DNA of 64,000 nucleotides from Lenzites betulinus (Eukaryota > Basidiomycota > Agaricomycetes > Polyporales > Polyporaceae), in NCBI GenBank assembly GCA_022264855.1, contig JABYQU010000023.1:186001-250000 (forward strand), read 5' to 3'. Positions 34,001 through 47,954 of this stretch are shown here, in pieces (positions within the stretch are counted from its first letter, which is position 1; each line of letters starts with the position of its first letter). Under the pieces are notes generated by a model. The model had not been told where the DNA came from. It made no database searches and saw only the letters and a program-made list of their open reading frames with translations. Position numbers and translations under genes: made by a program.

Positions 34001-37000
34001 CAGTTCCTACAGGCCGCCAGTGTTGTGCGCGGAATACGAGGCGCGGACACTACGAAGTCGCATCAGCGAGCGCGCCCAAGAGCGGCTGTACGCGGAGATG
34101 GACAAACTTACGAAGCAGGAGTCAATCCAGGACCCGAACGACTCGGACGCTCCCGAGCGCCCCGCGCACCCCGCGCGCCCCGCGCGAGCCTCCCGCCGCG
34201 TGCCGTCCCCGGCCGTGAGCTCGGGAGATGGATCTTGGGCCGCCGCCCGCCGCGTGGCCCGCTGACGTCGGGGTCGCGCGCGCGCCTGCGGGAGCGTGAG
34301 TGCCTGCGCCGCGACCCGCCCCGTCGGTCCCCGGGCACGATCTCGACGCCGTCGACGGCCGTGCCGTGTGGCCCGCCTCCCCAGGGTGTGCGCGCGCTCC
34401 GTCTGCGCGCTCCAGGGGGTCGGTGCAGATCCCTGCCAGTGGGCGCGACGTGCCATTGCCTTTCCGGCATCGTGCGCGGGGCTGCTGTTCGCGCGGGGCA
34501 GACGCGCGGCGGCCCGTCTGCGTGCGTGTTCCGAGCGTGTAAACGGGAGCGCGGGGCGGCCGACGCTGTTCGTCGTTCGTCGCGCGCGGTGGGCCTGCTA
34601 CGCAAGCGGGCTCCTCGTCCGCGCCCGGGGCGGATGCCAGGTGCGTTCCCCTCGAGCGCGGACGACGGGCCCGTTGCCGGCGTGCGCTGTGCGCCGCCGA
34701 GCACCCCTCCCGCACGGGATCCTAGGTGCACGCCATTCGCCGACGTCCGCCGCAGAGCGTGGGCGTCGGGAGCCGACCGTGATGCAGGCCGTGGAAGTTG
34801 GGCCGCGTCCGCGCGCTCCGTCTTCAGCTGCCCGCCGTGGCCCTGATGTTCGCTCGTCGGTTCTCATGGGCGTGCACGAGGCCCGGTCGGCGGGCGCGCC
34901 TTGACGTCGCTAGGCTGTGGATCGCGAGCACGCCGGGCGGCGGTATGGCGGCGAGCGGGCCATCCCCAGCCGTGTTCTCACTCCTGGTGGGTCCTGTCGG
35001 TGCTTCGCCGCCGTCGTGGTCGTCGTGCAAGCCGTCAGTGGCAGCGGCCGTACGAGCATGGACGAATCGACGGACGCAGGCTTGCAGTGCACTGTGTGTG
35101 CGATACGACGCGTGTGTGCAGGCGCGCCTCTTCGGTTTCGAGCTCGGAATCCACTGCGCTAAGTGACGGGGAAAAACTTCATCGTCGCGTTGGGAAACGC
35201 ACGCACCTTTCGTGCCCGCGCAGGGCCGCGCCGCGTCGCCCGTGTGCCCGGCGAGTGCGTATGTGCGCGAGGCACACGGAGGGCGGCGGCGGATCGCTTC
35301 CCGGTGCATGCTCGTGCGACGGCATGCTGCTCGGCGGAGGACGGCGAGCCGAGCACGTCCGAGTAGGCACGGGGATACGATACTAGTGCATCCCCGCGAC
35401 GCGTCGTTCATGCTCACCCCCCTCCGCCTCTTTCTCCCTCCCCTCCTCCCTCATCGCCTCGCGTCCCCGCGACGTCGTTAGCGCCCCTCGTGCCCCTCGC
35501 GTGCGACAGCACGACGCACCGTACTTGCCGTGCGCGCCGTTCGAGCTTGTCGCATCGAGCACGGCGTGCAGCTGCGCGCGACGTCGAGTGAGCACGCCAT
35601 GCGCCGCGGTACGTCTCTTCAGGCGTCCACTTACCTCTGCGTTCCACGGCCCGAGTGTGCGCGCTGCGCGCGCGGACGCGTAGAGCCGAAACGCACCTTT
35701 TGTTTCGAGCCATGGGCTGCGCGAACAGCCGCGCCATCCGGCACTCCTCCGTTGCTCGCGCAGGCTGGCAGGTCGTTTCGAGCTTCGAGAACGAGCTTTG
35801 CTGACCGTTCTACATGCTGCAGATCGCGCGCACCCTGTGGGCGGAAGGCGGCGCATGGCCCTTGGGCATGCGAACAGGGCTGCAACAGCGGGGACGGGCC
35901 GCGGGAAGACTGAGGCTGTATCAGCAACAGGCAGTCATGTATCGACTACTCGTACTTACCTGCCTTCTATCTCCCGAGACGAGAGCACGGCGGCGCGGGG
36001 ATGCTGCGGGGCGGCGGGGGCACCGAAGGGAGCCGTGGGTACGCGCAGGGGGACGTCGGGGACGTGTAGGGGAGTATGGGCGACGTCGAGAGCAGCGGGG
36101 GCCGCATAGATTGCGCGGCAAGGGACGATGTGGGACGCCTGCAAACGCGCCGAGGGAAGCACCGCAGAGGCTTGAGGGGATGTCCCTAGCGCGGCCCTGC
36201 GTGAGAGTGCGTGTCGCGATCGTGGACGCCGCGGCGTCAGGCGCGTAGACCCGAGGAGAAAGCGGGCTGCCAAAGAACGCGTTAGCACAACGTTCTAGCT
36301 AGCGGGCGAGATGGGCATCGAGTCGGGGAGAGGCTAGTAGTAGGCCGCGCTCCTCGCGTGTTCCGCGTACAAACTACACGGCACCAGAAGAGGAGGCACG
36401 CGCAGCGTAGGCAGGGTGGCAAACGAACAGCAGCGACAAGCTGCGCGGCGATGCACGCTCAGCGAGTCTGGATGCAAAGTAGTACTTACATTGTGTGCTA
36501 GTCGTGCGCGTCACATTTGGCGGCGCGGCTCGCTGATACTGTACAGCTATGTACGACAAACGATGACATTCCACTAGATGAGGGCACGCTGTATGCAGCA
36601 ACGCAGCGAGGTCGCCTGTAGGCGGCGCGGGAGAGACGCTCGTGGGACGGGCGAGCGGCGAGTCGCGAGGAGAGCCCGTGAGTGGCAGGCGGCAGGCAAG
36701 CAGGCGTGAGCGCAGGACCAAGCAGCAGCGAGCAGCCGCTGCGAGCACGCAGAGTGGAGAGAGAGCGCAAGGACGTCAGACACCGGGGGCTGTGTTACAC
36801 CTCGTTATATGATGATTATATGGTATCCTTTACCATATAAAGCACGCCTTTATACGACTCTGTCTTCTTGAAAACATTGAAAAAAACAGGAAAATTGTGT
36901 AACATACTAATCATACTTTGAATGCCTCGGTGATAATGATGTAGTCAAAGTGGCACACACTGAGCCACTGAAAACGCATTTTGGACATTGGTCAGGGTGT

Positions 37001-37147
37001 GATCACTGTTTAACACGAGGTTTTATGACATGGTGCCCCCGGTGAGAGGAGGCCGGCCTGCGGCCGGCGCGCCCGGGGCGCAGAGCGCGAGTCGAGCGCT
37101 GGGGCGCGCGGTTCGAGCCACGGCGAGGGCAAGTCCAGCACGCCTGC
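31033..37147. other. Segment X3
   Basis: Equivalent of X1 with the MITE (36781-37044). Many one-base indels against X1, X2, X4 and X5 break most open frames; the 13401-type gene (here about 32224-32755) is untouched. Confidence 0.7.
36781..37044. mobile_element. MITE, CACTA-like, copy 2 (264 bp)
   Basis: Same element in the same position of unit 3, flanked by AGA (36778-36780 and 37045-37047). The left terminus has lost ACCATCC after CACCGGGGGC, and there are a few internal one-base deletions, one of which (ACCATATAA region) falls near the hairpin. Most likely copied together with the unit, not an independent insertion. Confidence 0.85.
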
Positions 37148-37265
37148 GTCCGGTTGGGCCACCGTTGGAATAGCTGGAGCCAACAAGAAGAGGGCACCCG
37201 GCGGTCGGCGCAGTCCCGCCTTATATCCCCTTCGTTAGCGGGAGCAGTCCCCATCTCCCCCCGTC

Positions 37266-38674
37266 ATGTCCCCCCGACCAACCACTAGCCACCGCAACGT
37301 AGTGCTGGGCGGGCACGACGGAACAGTCCTCGCACGCAAGCCTCTTGTCCCTTCGAAGCGCGGTTCGAGCCCTGAGTCCTTCACCCAAGGATTCTACCAG
37401 TACGGCGTCGTGTCATGGAGGGCACTTTTCGAATGGCTCGCGATCCTCTTCCAAGTGACCTCGCCCTGGATCATCGTGGCGGACGACCGCCTCACGCCAA
37501 ACGACGCAGAATACCTCCCCACAGACGATGTCGTCATGCCCGCGAGGTACACGGTGTTGGCACCAGGCAGGTATCATTCCCGACGCCCTATGAATTCGCT
37601 TCTTGTATGCTAAGCCGCGTGCGCTCAGACCGGTCTGCGATACATATCGACCTGGTGGCTACGCACGCCCGCCCGCAGCTTAGCGCGCTGTGTCAGGAGC
37701 GGACGAGCAACCTCAACCTGCACGCGCTCTCCAGGCACAAGGACTGCCTGTCTTCGGGGAGTGAACTGTCCTGGTGCCGGCTCCAAGCCGCGCACACGCT
37801 TTCCGCTTCGCGTCCCGCAGCGGTGAGTGTGCCCACATACAGTCTTTTTTTGGATCGCATCTTGTTATTTCGCGCGTACGCAGTCTCGACGCGCATTTGC
37901 CTCCGAATCCCGCATACTTCCCCACTCCCGGTTTCATGAAGGCGTGTCCGCAATCGTAAACGCGCCTTCGTTCAGTCATCACGCGTTTAGTCTCCTGGTA
38001 CGGCTTTGGAAGCGCCTATCGCCCCGAACGCAATTCGCTTGCTATACCGGACGCACAGCGTGTTGTGCTATATCACATGCGTTGTTGCTCATTACCACGA
38101 CAGAAGCGACGTAAGAACGAAAGCCCAAACCCCACCGAGTTCAGCCCTCGCCTCACAAGTAGCCCGTCGTTGAAATCATCATCGCTCCGGAACACGCTCT
38201 TCTTGCGCGAAGACCTCCATGACGCCTGGGCAGAGTACGAATTCGGTATCGCCCCAGACGTAAGTGGCCGATACCGGCGCTCCCCAAAGCCCGAACGCGC
38301 TCATCTGTCGATGTGCACAGAAGGACAACTATCGTGTCATCCCGTTTGTGTCCGGCCACGACCCCATCGCGGGCCAAATCGTCGAAATAGCCGCGATGGC
38401 GGAGCCAGGGACGCGCCCGTTCGACCAGCTGCTGCGCGACCACTTCGCGCAGGGCCTGCTCAAGCACGTCAAAGGCGTCGGCGAGCGCCACTGGGACTTC
38501 GGCATCGGCGCGCTGAACCTGTCGGACTCGAAGACATTGGGGACCGTCGACGCGAAGGTGCGGCTCGAGCTGGAGATGGGCAACCGGCTTGGCGAGTCTG
38601 GCGGGAGCTCTCGGCGCAAGTCGGAGTTCGAGTATGAGCCTGAGGCCAGTCCGGTTTCACCCCCATTCGAGTGA
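37266..38674 (+). CDS. HNH_2-type nuclease-domain protein, gene A copy 4
   Basis: Same as copy 2 in all variants noticed (54-nt retainable intron 1, LRNTLFLRED, DDVVMPARYTV). All exons open and HNH residues intact. The upstream region is the end of X3 with the second MITE copy. The promoter-proximal unit border has lost CG (GTCCGGTTGGG), probably part of the unit 3 indel cluster. Confidence 0.8.
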
Positions 38675-39901
38675 GCACTGCCGGTTTTTCTTGGTTCGTT
38701 CGTGGCATTTTCTTGGGCGGGACTTTATATACACGGTGGTTCTGCGCACGTTGACGACTTCGAACACAGTACATACACAAGCACCAATCGATGTAATTGT
38801 ATGCGTCTACATGGAGCCACTGTGAAGATCACGGGGGGTATGCAGATGTTTGAAACTAACCCCTGCAACGTTGTTGTTGCACAGAAGCTTCAAGCATTCT
38901 TTCATTCTTTCTAGATGTGGCGGTAAGCCTATGACGACGTGCGATTAGAACAAGATTAGAATGACGACGAAAGACGGGATAGAAAGGCTGTGCAATGCCG
39001 ATAACAACGCCACTAATCGGAGCTTCAACATACAACAAGGCGCGTAGTACGTACTTTGAACAGTCATTGACTGTGTTTGATTTGTCTTTCTAATCCGATC
39101 ACTGTCGTCATCAACAGCATCCCCTAGTCCTGTCATAGTCCAGCTTGGATTCAAGCTCCCACTGGCGGCGTTTCTCCTGCCCTTCCCCCCTCATATTTTT
39201 TAGTCAGACCTGCTTTCCTCATTTTTTCGAGCACCAGGAGATCTCACAATAGCTCATAAGTCTCTACGATGCCATGCAGCTCGCGAAGACGTCGGCAGAA
39301 TAATGACGACCCATCGCAGCGGCAAGATCTCGAGAACGGCGAGTCCAGTCGCCGGACTGACGGTGCGAAATCGGACACATGCCGGGTCGGCTGCAAACGA
39401 ACTTCATTCTGCGCGGTTCTTTTGCCTCGGCTGTCATGACAATTGCGGTGTGGTGCGCTATTGCGCGAGGCTTTCCCCTCGGACACGACGCGTCGCCGCA
39501 TCCGTCCCTCCGCCGGACACTCGCTGCGGTGGCCCACAATCGCCCGAAGAGGCCCGCAAAGTTGTGGGGCGGAGGTTTGGGCACCGTCGTGTGCGTCGTG
39601 TGCACCGCTATTGCGCTCTCGAGAGGCACGGATTTACGACTCGTCCGCATTGAGTCCCGCTAGAGCCGATGACCCTGGGCCGCATGCTACTGGGCGGTCG
39701 GCCTCTTGCAATCGACGACCATGTCCCGGCAGCAGCACTCTATGACGATCCCCGCCACCAAGCGGGCGGGGGGACCCTCGGTCCTGGACCCCTTCCTTTC
39801 CCTCGGTTCCCCGAAGCGGTGCGAACCTTAGTCTGCTTGCGATATAAGTCCTTCCACGGTTCCTTATGGTAGGCACCTCCCTCCTCTCTCTCTCTCTCGC
39901 C

Positions 39902-40615
39902 ATGTCCCCTCCTCAGACGCCCCTCCAACGGAATCTGGTCCTGGGGGACACGGACGGAAATATCCTCGCAGGCACGCTCGTCCCTCACTCCCACCGCACC
40001 TCTTCCCCCGCTCACGCTCTACTGCAGGGTTCTACCAGTACGGCACTGTTTCCTGGAAGAAGCTCTTCGACTGGCTCTCCTTGCTCTTCGCCACGTCCGA
40101 ACGCTACATCATCGTCGGGACCGACCGCCCCACCGCAGAGCAATACCTCCCGACGTCCGCCATCGTCGCCCCCGGCAAATACCTCGTCCTCGCCGCAGGC
40201 AAGTACACTCTCTTTCCCCCGAACGCGCCTCGTGCCTCGCTGCTGACCCACCACCCACGCGCGCACCCCACCAGACTGGTCCCCGATCGCGATCAAGCTC
40301 GTGTCGACGCACGCGCTCCCGCAGCTGAGCACGCTCTGCCGCGAGCGCACGAGCAGGCTCGACCTGCAGTCGCGCGCGCGCCACCGCAACTGCCAGGCCG
40401 CCGGCGACGGGCTCGCGTGGTGCCGGCTGCAGGCGGCGCACATCTTCTCGGCGACGCGCCCCGCGCATGAGGTGCGTGTCCTGCGGGCGAGTAGCACCCG
40501 AGCGGGGCTGACGGTGCTCCGCTAGGACGCGCCCGACGACGCTGGCGGGCGACCGGGAGGCGGGCGGCCGGGCGGGGGCGGCTCGGGGCCGCGCGGTGCA
40601 GGGTCGGGGGCGTGA
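39902..40615 (+). pseudogene. Gene B fragment 4
   Basis: Truncated at 40545 and otherwise like fragment 1: three open exons, a short Gly-rich readthrough tail and a stop at 40613-40615. Could encode the same 175-aa N-terminal half. Confidence 0.85.
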
Positions 40616-43600
40616 GTGGAGAAATAAACGGGTCGTTAGCACGGAGAGGGGGAGTAATGGCCATGGAGGACAGGAAGGGATCATGGCGAGGGGGGTGGGA
40701 GGTAGTACTGGACAGGGAGGAAGACAAAGGGTGGTAGTGGAGAGCTCGCTCATGTTGTATTCTACGCCGTAGCACACACAATATATCTGTCCCTCTCACG
40801 GAAGACATGTCTGACGGCGGGCATCGTCGCAACGCCTTGCGTCCCTTTGCGTTCGTCCGTCTCGAACGCGGCCGGCAGATACATGAGCGTCGACACAAGA
40901 AATATATATGCTCGCACGACAAATACATAGTGTACTACAGATTACCTCCCTCACATCGCCTGCCCCGCCGCCTCGCCGAGTGCACCCTCAAACGCACTGG
41001 CTAGCCCACCCCGTCCACTTCGTACACCTTCTACGCGCGCCCGCGATGGCCTCGCGAGTGTTTCGGAACCTTCCCGGCCGCGAGTCGTCCGACGGGAGGC
41101 CGGGTGAGCACGCCAATGCCCTTTGCGGACACGGCTGTATCGAGGTCGTATGGTGAGCTGCGCCCGCCGGCCGCGCATGGATCCAGAGGCGTCATGGGGC
41201 TCGGGAGACGGCTGCGTCGGGGACGCATCGAGGGGGATTCGGAGCACCGTAATGGCCGCGAGAGGACCGCGCCCAGTGCGCTTGCCGGGCCTTCCGCGTG
41301 CACCTCCTGCGACAGGATTTGACGAGGCCGGGAGTCATACGACGGGAGGCCAGCAGAGCTGGGAAATGCGTCGTGTGGAGGCGGCCGTGTCGTGCGTAGT
41401 TGCGAATGGAGCCCGAGGCCTCATGGGGCTCGGGAGATCGCTGTGTCGGGGACGCGTCCATCGTGCTTCGGGACCCCGTTCGTCCATGCCGGAACGGCCG
41501 CGTGAGGTCCATCGGGGGTCGTCGTCGGCGAGGCCGTGTTCGACGCGAGGACGCCGCCGCGCGCGGGAGAATGCGCCGTGGAGAGGCGGCCGCGTGTGAG
41601 ATCGTACCGTTGGCTTCGCGCGGCTGGGTATGTAGGGCCTCGCGAGACGGCCATGTCGAAGACACGTCGGGGCCGCATCCATGGTGCTTCGGAGCGCGTT
41701 CGTTCATGCCACCACAGCCGCGAGAGGTCGGTCGGGTGTTGTCTAGGGCCGTGCGAGCAAAGCCATTGCGTTCACCGCCCCGTCCGACGCATGGCCACCG
41801 CCGACATCGCCCCGGCGCGCACAATCGTCCGGGACGACGCAGTGGAAGTGCGCACACACCCCATCGGTCGCGCACGTCGCAGCCACGGCCCTGTCACAAT
41901 CTCGGTCAGTAGAAGACATGAGCATGCGAGAGGTGACTGGAGACGTACCTGCTTCTGTCGAATAGGGGCCGCCACCCATCGTTGTTCGCCCATCGCTCTC
42001 CGAGGGCGTCGATCATGGCAGAGACGATGGGCCGCGCAGATAGGCCGCGAGCCCTGCGACAGACGGCGAGCCTCCAGGTGAGACGAGGTTGTGCGGCGTA
42101 TGAGAGCGCTGGGGACGCGACGGATGCGGCGGGGGACGCGAGAAGAAGGGGAGCGGGAGGGAAAGCCATCGGGAGGTAACGCCGCGGCCGCGCCTTCGAG
42201 TACTTATCCTCCTCACGGGCGTCCCCCCGGATTCTGTTCGCGTCCTCGTACGCCGGCCACGCGGAGATATGCATAACAGTGCATCCGTTCCTGCAGATAT
42301 CCTATTCCCTGAAAGGTGCTCGAATCAATCACACATCTGCGCCTCGAGCAAAGCTCACCGCGCCGTGCTACGAGACTCCTGCTTGGCTCGGATGTTGGTG
42401 TCCATTGCCTCGTCGCCGCACGATGCCCCCTCGCAGCATCTACGGGCCCCGCGTCGTCTCGTTACCCGCGAGGCTCCATGCCGCCTCGCGACCTGTCTCG
42501 ACGGCGCGCGCCAGGAGTTTCGCCCAGCGCAGAACGCGTTCTGCGTCCGGTGGCGGGCTGCAAACGCAAAACCCCCGCGCTCGCCTTGTGCTTGGATACC
42601 GTTCGCGACGACCGCCGCCGCCGCCGCCAGCCGCTTGCGAGTAACACCAAATCGAGAAAGGAACGATGCCTGCAAATACAGGTTAGTGCCACGTACGCGC
42701 AGCGATGAGCTCGCTGGGAGCCGAGCACAATGGGAATGCGTGCCGCACGTCGAGGAAATGCGTGTGCAGTTCCCAGCAGCGCCGTTTCGCGGATATTGCC
42801 GCTTTTCCCATGCCGTCCGCGCACTCGTCGCTTTCCCATCATGCTAGACACGAACTTGAAGGGCGCGACCTGCGATCGGTAGGGTAGACGGCTCATGCCG
42901 TGTCGAGCCCCGCGCGCTCGTCGCACCTGCAGTAGAGTGCAGCGTCAGTTTCGGCAGCTTCCTCACGACGCAAACGAATCGTACCTTGCGAGTCCGTCTC
43001 GTGTTCGGCCGCCGTCCTGATGCATGTTGCACCGTTTCCCCCATCCTCGCCGCCGCCGCTTCATGTACGCCGGCTATGTCTCGTTGCGCCCGTGAGGATG
43101 CAGGCACAAGCAGACTGGCACGCCCACGAACGTGTCGGGCGCGATGATTCAAACACACGTTCGGCCTGCGCGACGCGAGCTTCGTTGTCTGGAATGCGAA
43201 ACGAAGGGCGCTGAGCGTGCGATACGCTAGCGCACTGGTGAGATACGGGCTTACCTTTCCGGGAGACAGAGTGCCTTGGGTGGTCAGCGTCCTGCGTCCC
43301 GGCGTCCATTCATGGCGTGAAGAGGGATATTGCCTGATATTGCCGTGTTTGGAACAGCGACGAACGCCTCGTACGTCGTCGCCTTCAGGCTCCCGGGCCT
43401 CCTCGCATCATCGCGCGAACACTGGTAAGCGATGTCAGTACGCTGCGAACTTCTCAGCTTTGGAAACAAGCATACTCAAACTCACCCATCGCGCATCGTG
43501 TCCCGCGCGCCGTCGCGATGCAGTTCCTACAGGCCGCCAGTGTTTGTGCGCGGAATACGAGGCGCGGACACTACGAAGTCGCATCAGCGAGCGCGCCCAA

Positions 43601-46421
43601 GAGCGGCTGTACGCGGAGATGGACAAACTTACGAAGCAGGAGTCAATCCAGGACCCGAACGACTCGGACGCTCCCGAGCGCCCCGCGCACCCCGCGCGCC
43701 CCGCGCGAGCCTCCCGCCGCGTGCCGTCCCCGGCCGTGAGCTCGGGGAGATGGATCTTGGGCCGCCGCCCGCCGCGTGGCCCGCTGACGTCGGGGTCGCG
43801 CGCGCGCCTGCGGGAGCGTGAGTGCCTGCGCCGCGACCCGCCCCGTCGGTCCCCGGGCACGATCTCGACGCCGTCGACGGCCGTGCCGTGTGGCCCGCCT
43901 CCCCAGGGTGTGCGCGCGCTCCGTCTGCGCGCTCCAGGGGGTCGGTGCAGATCCCTGCCAGTGGGCGCGACGTGCCATTGCCTTTCCGGCATCGTGCGCG
44001 GGGCTGCTGTTCGCGCGGGGCAGACGCGCGGCGGCCCGTCTGCGTGCGTGTTCCGAGCGTGTAAACGGGAGCGCGGGGCGGCCGACGCTGTTCGTCGTTC
44101 GTCGCGCGCGGTGGGCCTGCGTACGCAAGCGGGCTCCTCGTCCGCGCCCGGGGCGGATGCCAGGTGCGTTCCCCTCGAGCGCGGACGACGGGCCCGTTGC
44201 CGGCGTGCGCTGTGCGCCGCCGAGCACCCCTCCCGCACGGGATCCTAGGTGCACGCCATTCGCCGACGTCCGCCGCAGAGCGTGGGCGTCGGGAGCCGAC
44301 CGTGATGCAGGCCGTGGAAGTTGGGCCGCGTCCGCGCGCTCCGTCTTCAGCTGCCCGCCGTGGCCCTGATGTTCGCTCGTCGGTTCTCATGGGCGTGCAC
44401 GAGGCCCGGTCGGCGGGCGCGCCTTGACGTCGCTAGGCTGTGGATCGCGAGCACGCCGGGCGGCGGTATGGCGGCGAGCGGGCCATCCCCAGCCGTGTTC
44501 TCACTCCTGGTGGGTCCTGTCGGTGCTTCGCCGCCGTCGTGGTCGTCGTGCAAGCCGTCAGTGGCAGCGGCCGTACGAGCATGGACGAATCGACGGACGC
44601 AGCTTGCAGTGCACTGTGTGTGCGATACGACGCGTGTGTGCAGGCGCGCCTCTTCGGTTTCGAGCTCGGAATCCACTGCGCTAAGTGACGGGGAAAAACT
44701 TCATCGTCGCGTTGGGAAACGCACGCACCTTTCGTGCCCGCGCAGGGCCGCGCCGCGTCGCCCGTGTGCCCGGCGAGTGCGTATGTGCGCGAGGCACACG
44801 GAGGGCGGCGGCGGATCGCTTCCCGGTGCATGCTCGTGCGACGGCATGCTGCTCGGCGGAGGACGGCGAGCCGAGCACGTCCGAGTAGGCACGGGGATAC
44901 GATACTAGTGCATCCCCGCGACGCGTCGTTCATGCTCACCCCCTCCGCCTCTTTCTCCCTCCCCTCCTCCCTCATCGCCTCGCGTCCCCGCGACGTCGTT
45001 AGCGCCCCTCGTGCCCCTCGCGTGCGACAGCACGACGCACCGTACTTGCCGTGCGCGCCGTTCGAGCTTGTCGCATCGAGCACGGCGTGCAGCTGCGCGC
45101 GACGTCGAGTGAGCACGCCATGCGCCGCGGTACGTCTCTTCAGGCGTCCACTTACCTCTGCGTTCCACGGCCCGAGTGTGCGCGCTGCGCGCGCGGACGC
45201 GTAGAGCCGAAACGCACCTTTTGTTTCGAGCCATGGGCTGCGCGAACAGCCGCGCCATCCGGCACTCCTCCGTTGCTCGCGCAGGCTGGCAGGTCGTTTC
45301 GAGCTTCGAGAACGAGCTTTGCTGACCGTTCTACATGCTGCAGATCGCGCGCACCCTGTGGGCGGAAGGCGGCGCATGGCCCTTGGGCATGCGAACAGGG
45401 CTGCAACAGCGGGGACGGCGGGCCGCGGGAAGACTGAGGCTGTATCAGCAACAGGCAGTCATGTATCGACTACTCGTACTTACCTGCCTTCTATCTCCCG
45501 AGACGAGAGCACGGCGGCGCGGGGATGCTGCGGGGCGGCTGGGGGCACCGAAGGGAGCCGTGGGTACGCGCAGGGGGACGTCGGGGACGTGTAGGGGAGT
45601 ATGGGCGACGTCGAGAGCAGCGGGGAGGCCGCATAGATTGCGCGGCAAGGACGATGTGGGACGCCTACAAACGCCCACCGAGGGAAGCACTGAGGCTTGA
45701 AGGGGACGTCCCTAGCGCGGCCCTGCGTGAGTAGTGTGCGGTCGCGATCGTGGACGCGTCCGCGGCGTCAGGCGTAGATCCGAGGGAGAAAGCGGGCTGC
45801 CAAATAACGCGTTAGCACACGTCCTAGCTAGCGGGCGAGATGCGCATCGAGTCGGGGAGTAGGCCGCGCTCCTCGCGTGTTCGGTATACAAACTACACGG
45901 CACCAGAAGAGGAGGCACAGCGCGTAGCGTAGACAGAGTGGCAAACGAATAGCGGCGACAAGCTGCGCGGCGATGCACGCTCAGCGAGTCTGGATGCAAA
46001 GTACTTACCATATGTACTAGTCGTGCGCGTCGCATTTGGCAGCGCTGCGCGGGTGCGAGTCCCAATACTGTACAGCTATGTACGACAAAGCAATGGCATT
46101 CCACTAGACGAGGGCACGCTGTATGCAGCAACGCAGCGAGGTCGCCTGTAGGCGGCGCGGGGAGAGACGCTCGCGGGACGGGCGGGGGCGGCGAGTCGCG
46201 AGGAGGCCCGTACGCGTGAGTGGGCAGGCGGCAGGCAAGCAGGCGTGAGCGCAGGGACCAAGCAGCAGCGAGCAGCCGCTGCGAGCACGCAGAGTGGGAG
46301 AGAGCGCAAGGACGTCAGAGGAGGCCGGCCTGCGGCCGGCGCGCCCGGGGGCGCAGAGCGCGAGTCGAGCGCTGGGCGCGCGCGGTTCGAGCCACGGCGA
46401 GGGCAAGTCCAGCACGCCTGC
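40546..46421. other. Segment X4
   Basis: Equivalent of X2: no MITE (empty AGA at 46317-46319) and the same variants. Few indels. Confidence 0.7.
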
Positions 46422-46540
46422 GTCCGCGTTGGGCCACCGTTGGAATAGCTGGAGCCAACAAGAAGAGGGCACCCGGCGGTCGGCGCAGTCCCGCCTTATA
46501 TCCCCTTCGTTAGCGGGAGCAGTCCCCAGCTCCCCCCGTC

Positions 46541-47954
46541 ATGTCCCCCCGACCAACCACTAGCCACCGGAACGTAGTGCTGGGCGGGCACGACGGAACA
46601 GTCCTCGCACGCAAGCCTCTTGTCCCTTCGAAGCGCGGTTCGAGCCCTGAGTCCACTTCACCCAAGGGTTCTACCAGTACGGCGTCGTGTCATGGAGGGA
46701 ACTCTTCGAATGGCTCGCCATCCTCTTCCAAGTGACCTCGCCCTGGATCATCGTGGCCGACGACCGCCTCACGCCAAACGACGCGGAATACCTCCCCACA
46801 GACGATGTCGTCATGCCCGGGAGGTACACGGTGTTGGCACCAGGCAGGTATCATTCGCGGCGCCCTCTGAATTCGCTTCTTGTATGCTAAGCCGCACGCG
46901 TGCAGACCGGTCTGCGATACATATCGACCTCGTGGCCACCCACGCACGCCCTCAGCTTAGCGCGCTGTGTCAAGAGCGGACGAGCAACCTCAACCTGCAC
47001 GCGCTCTCCAGGCACAAGAATTGCCTGTCTTCGGGGAGTGAACTTCCTGGTGCCGGCTCCAAGCCGCGCACCGCTCTCCGCCTCGCGTCCCGCAGCGGTG
47101 AGTGTGCCCACATGCAGTCTGCAGTCTTTTTTTGGATCGAATCTTGTTATTTCCGCGCGTACGCAGTCACGACGCGCATTTGCCTCCGAATCCCGCATCC
47201 TTCCTCACTACGTGTTCATGAAGGCGTGTCCGCAACGTAAACGCGCCATCGTTCAGTCATCACGCGTTTAGTCTCTCCTGGTACGGCTTTGGAAGCGCCT
47301 ATCGCCCCGAACGCAATTCGCTTGCTATACCGGACGCGCAGCGTGTTTGCTATATCACATTTGTTGTTGCTCATTAATACGACAGAAGAGACGCAAAAAC
47401 GAAAGTCCCAAACCCCACTGAGTTCAGCCCACGCCTCACAAGCAGCCCGTCGTTAAAGTCATCCTCGCTGCGGAATATGCTCTTCTTGCGCGAGACCTGC
47501 ACGACGCGTGGGCAGAGTACGAATTCCGGTATCGCCCCAGACGTAAGTGGCCGTACCAGAGCCCGCCAAAGCCCGAACGCGCTCATCTGTCGATGTGCAC
47601 AGAAGGACAACTATCGTGTCATCCCGTTTGTGTCCGGCCACGACCCCATCGCGGGTCAAATCGTCGAAATAGCCGCGATGGCGGAGCAGGGACGCGCCCG
47701 TTCGACCAGCTGCTGCGCGACCACTTCGCGCAGGGCCTGCTCAAGCACGTCAAAGGCGTCGGCGAGCGCCACTGGGACTTCGGCATCGGCGCGCTGAACC
47801 TGTCGGACTCGAAGACTTGGGGACCGTCGACGCGAAGGTGCGGCTCGAGCTGGAGATGGGCAACCGGCTTGGCGAGTCTGGCGGGAGCTCTCGGCGCAAG
47901 TCGGAGTTCGAGTATGAGCCTGAGGCCAGTCCGGTTTCACCCCCATTCGAGTGA
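46541..47954 (+). pseudogene. Gene A copy 5, frameshifted HNH_2 gene (possible sequencing errors)
   Basis: Exons 1 and 2 match copy 3, but from about 47040 there are at least seven one-base indels against copies 1-4 and 6. Examples are GAACTTCCTGG for GAACTGTCCTGG, GCGCGAGACC for GCGCGAAGACC, GAATTCCGG for GAATTCGG, GCGGAGCAGG for GCGGAGCCAGG and AAGACTTGGGG for AAGACATTGGGG. As written the HNH half is unreadable in one frame. The residues between indels are unchanged, and the same density of indels continues past the gene into the spacer. Base-calling error in an unpolished repeat is therefore at least as likely as pseudogenisation. Confidence 0.75.

Larger units (their letters stand above)
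27629..37147. repeat. Array unit 3 (A3, B3 fragment, X3 with MITE)
   Basis: 9519 bp. Shares the gene A variant with units 1 and 5 and the MITE insertion with unit 1. From about 31170 to 37150 it has many scattered one-base insertions and deletions against every other copy. Confidence 0.95.
37148..46421. repeat. Array unit 4 (A4, B4 fragment, X4 without MITE)
   Basis: 9274 bp, almost the same length and the same diagnostic variants as unit 2. Units 2+3 and 4+5 therefore look like two copies of an 18.6-18.8 kb dimer. Confidence 0.95.
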
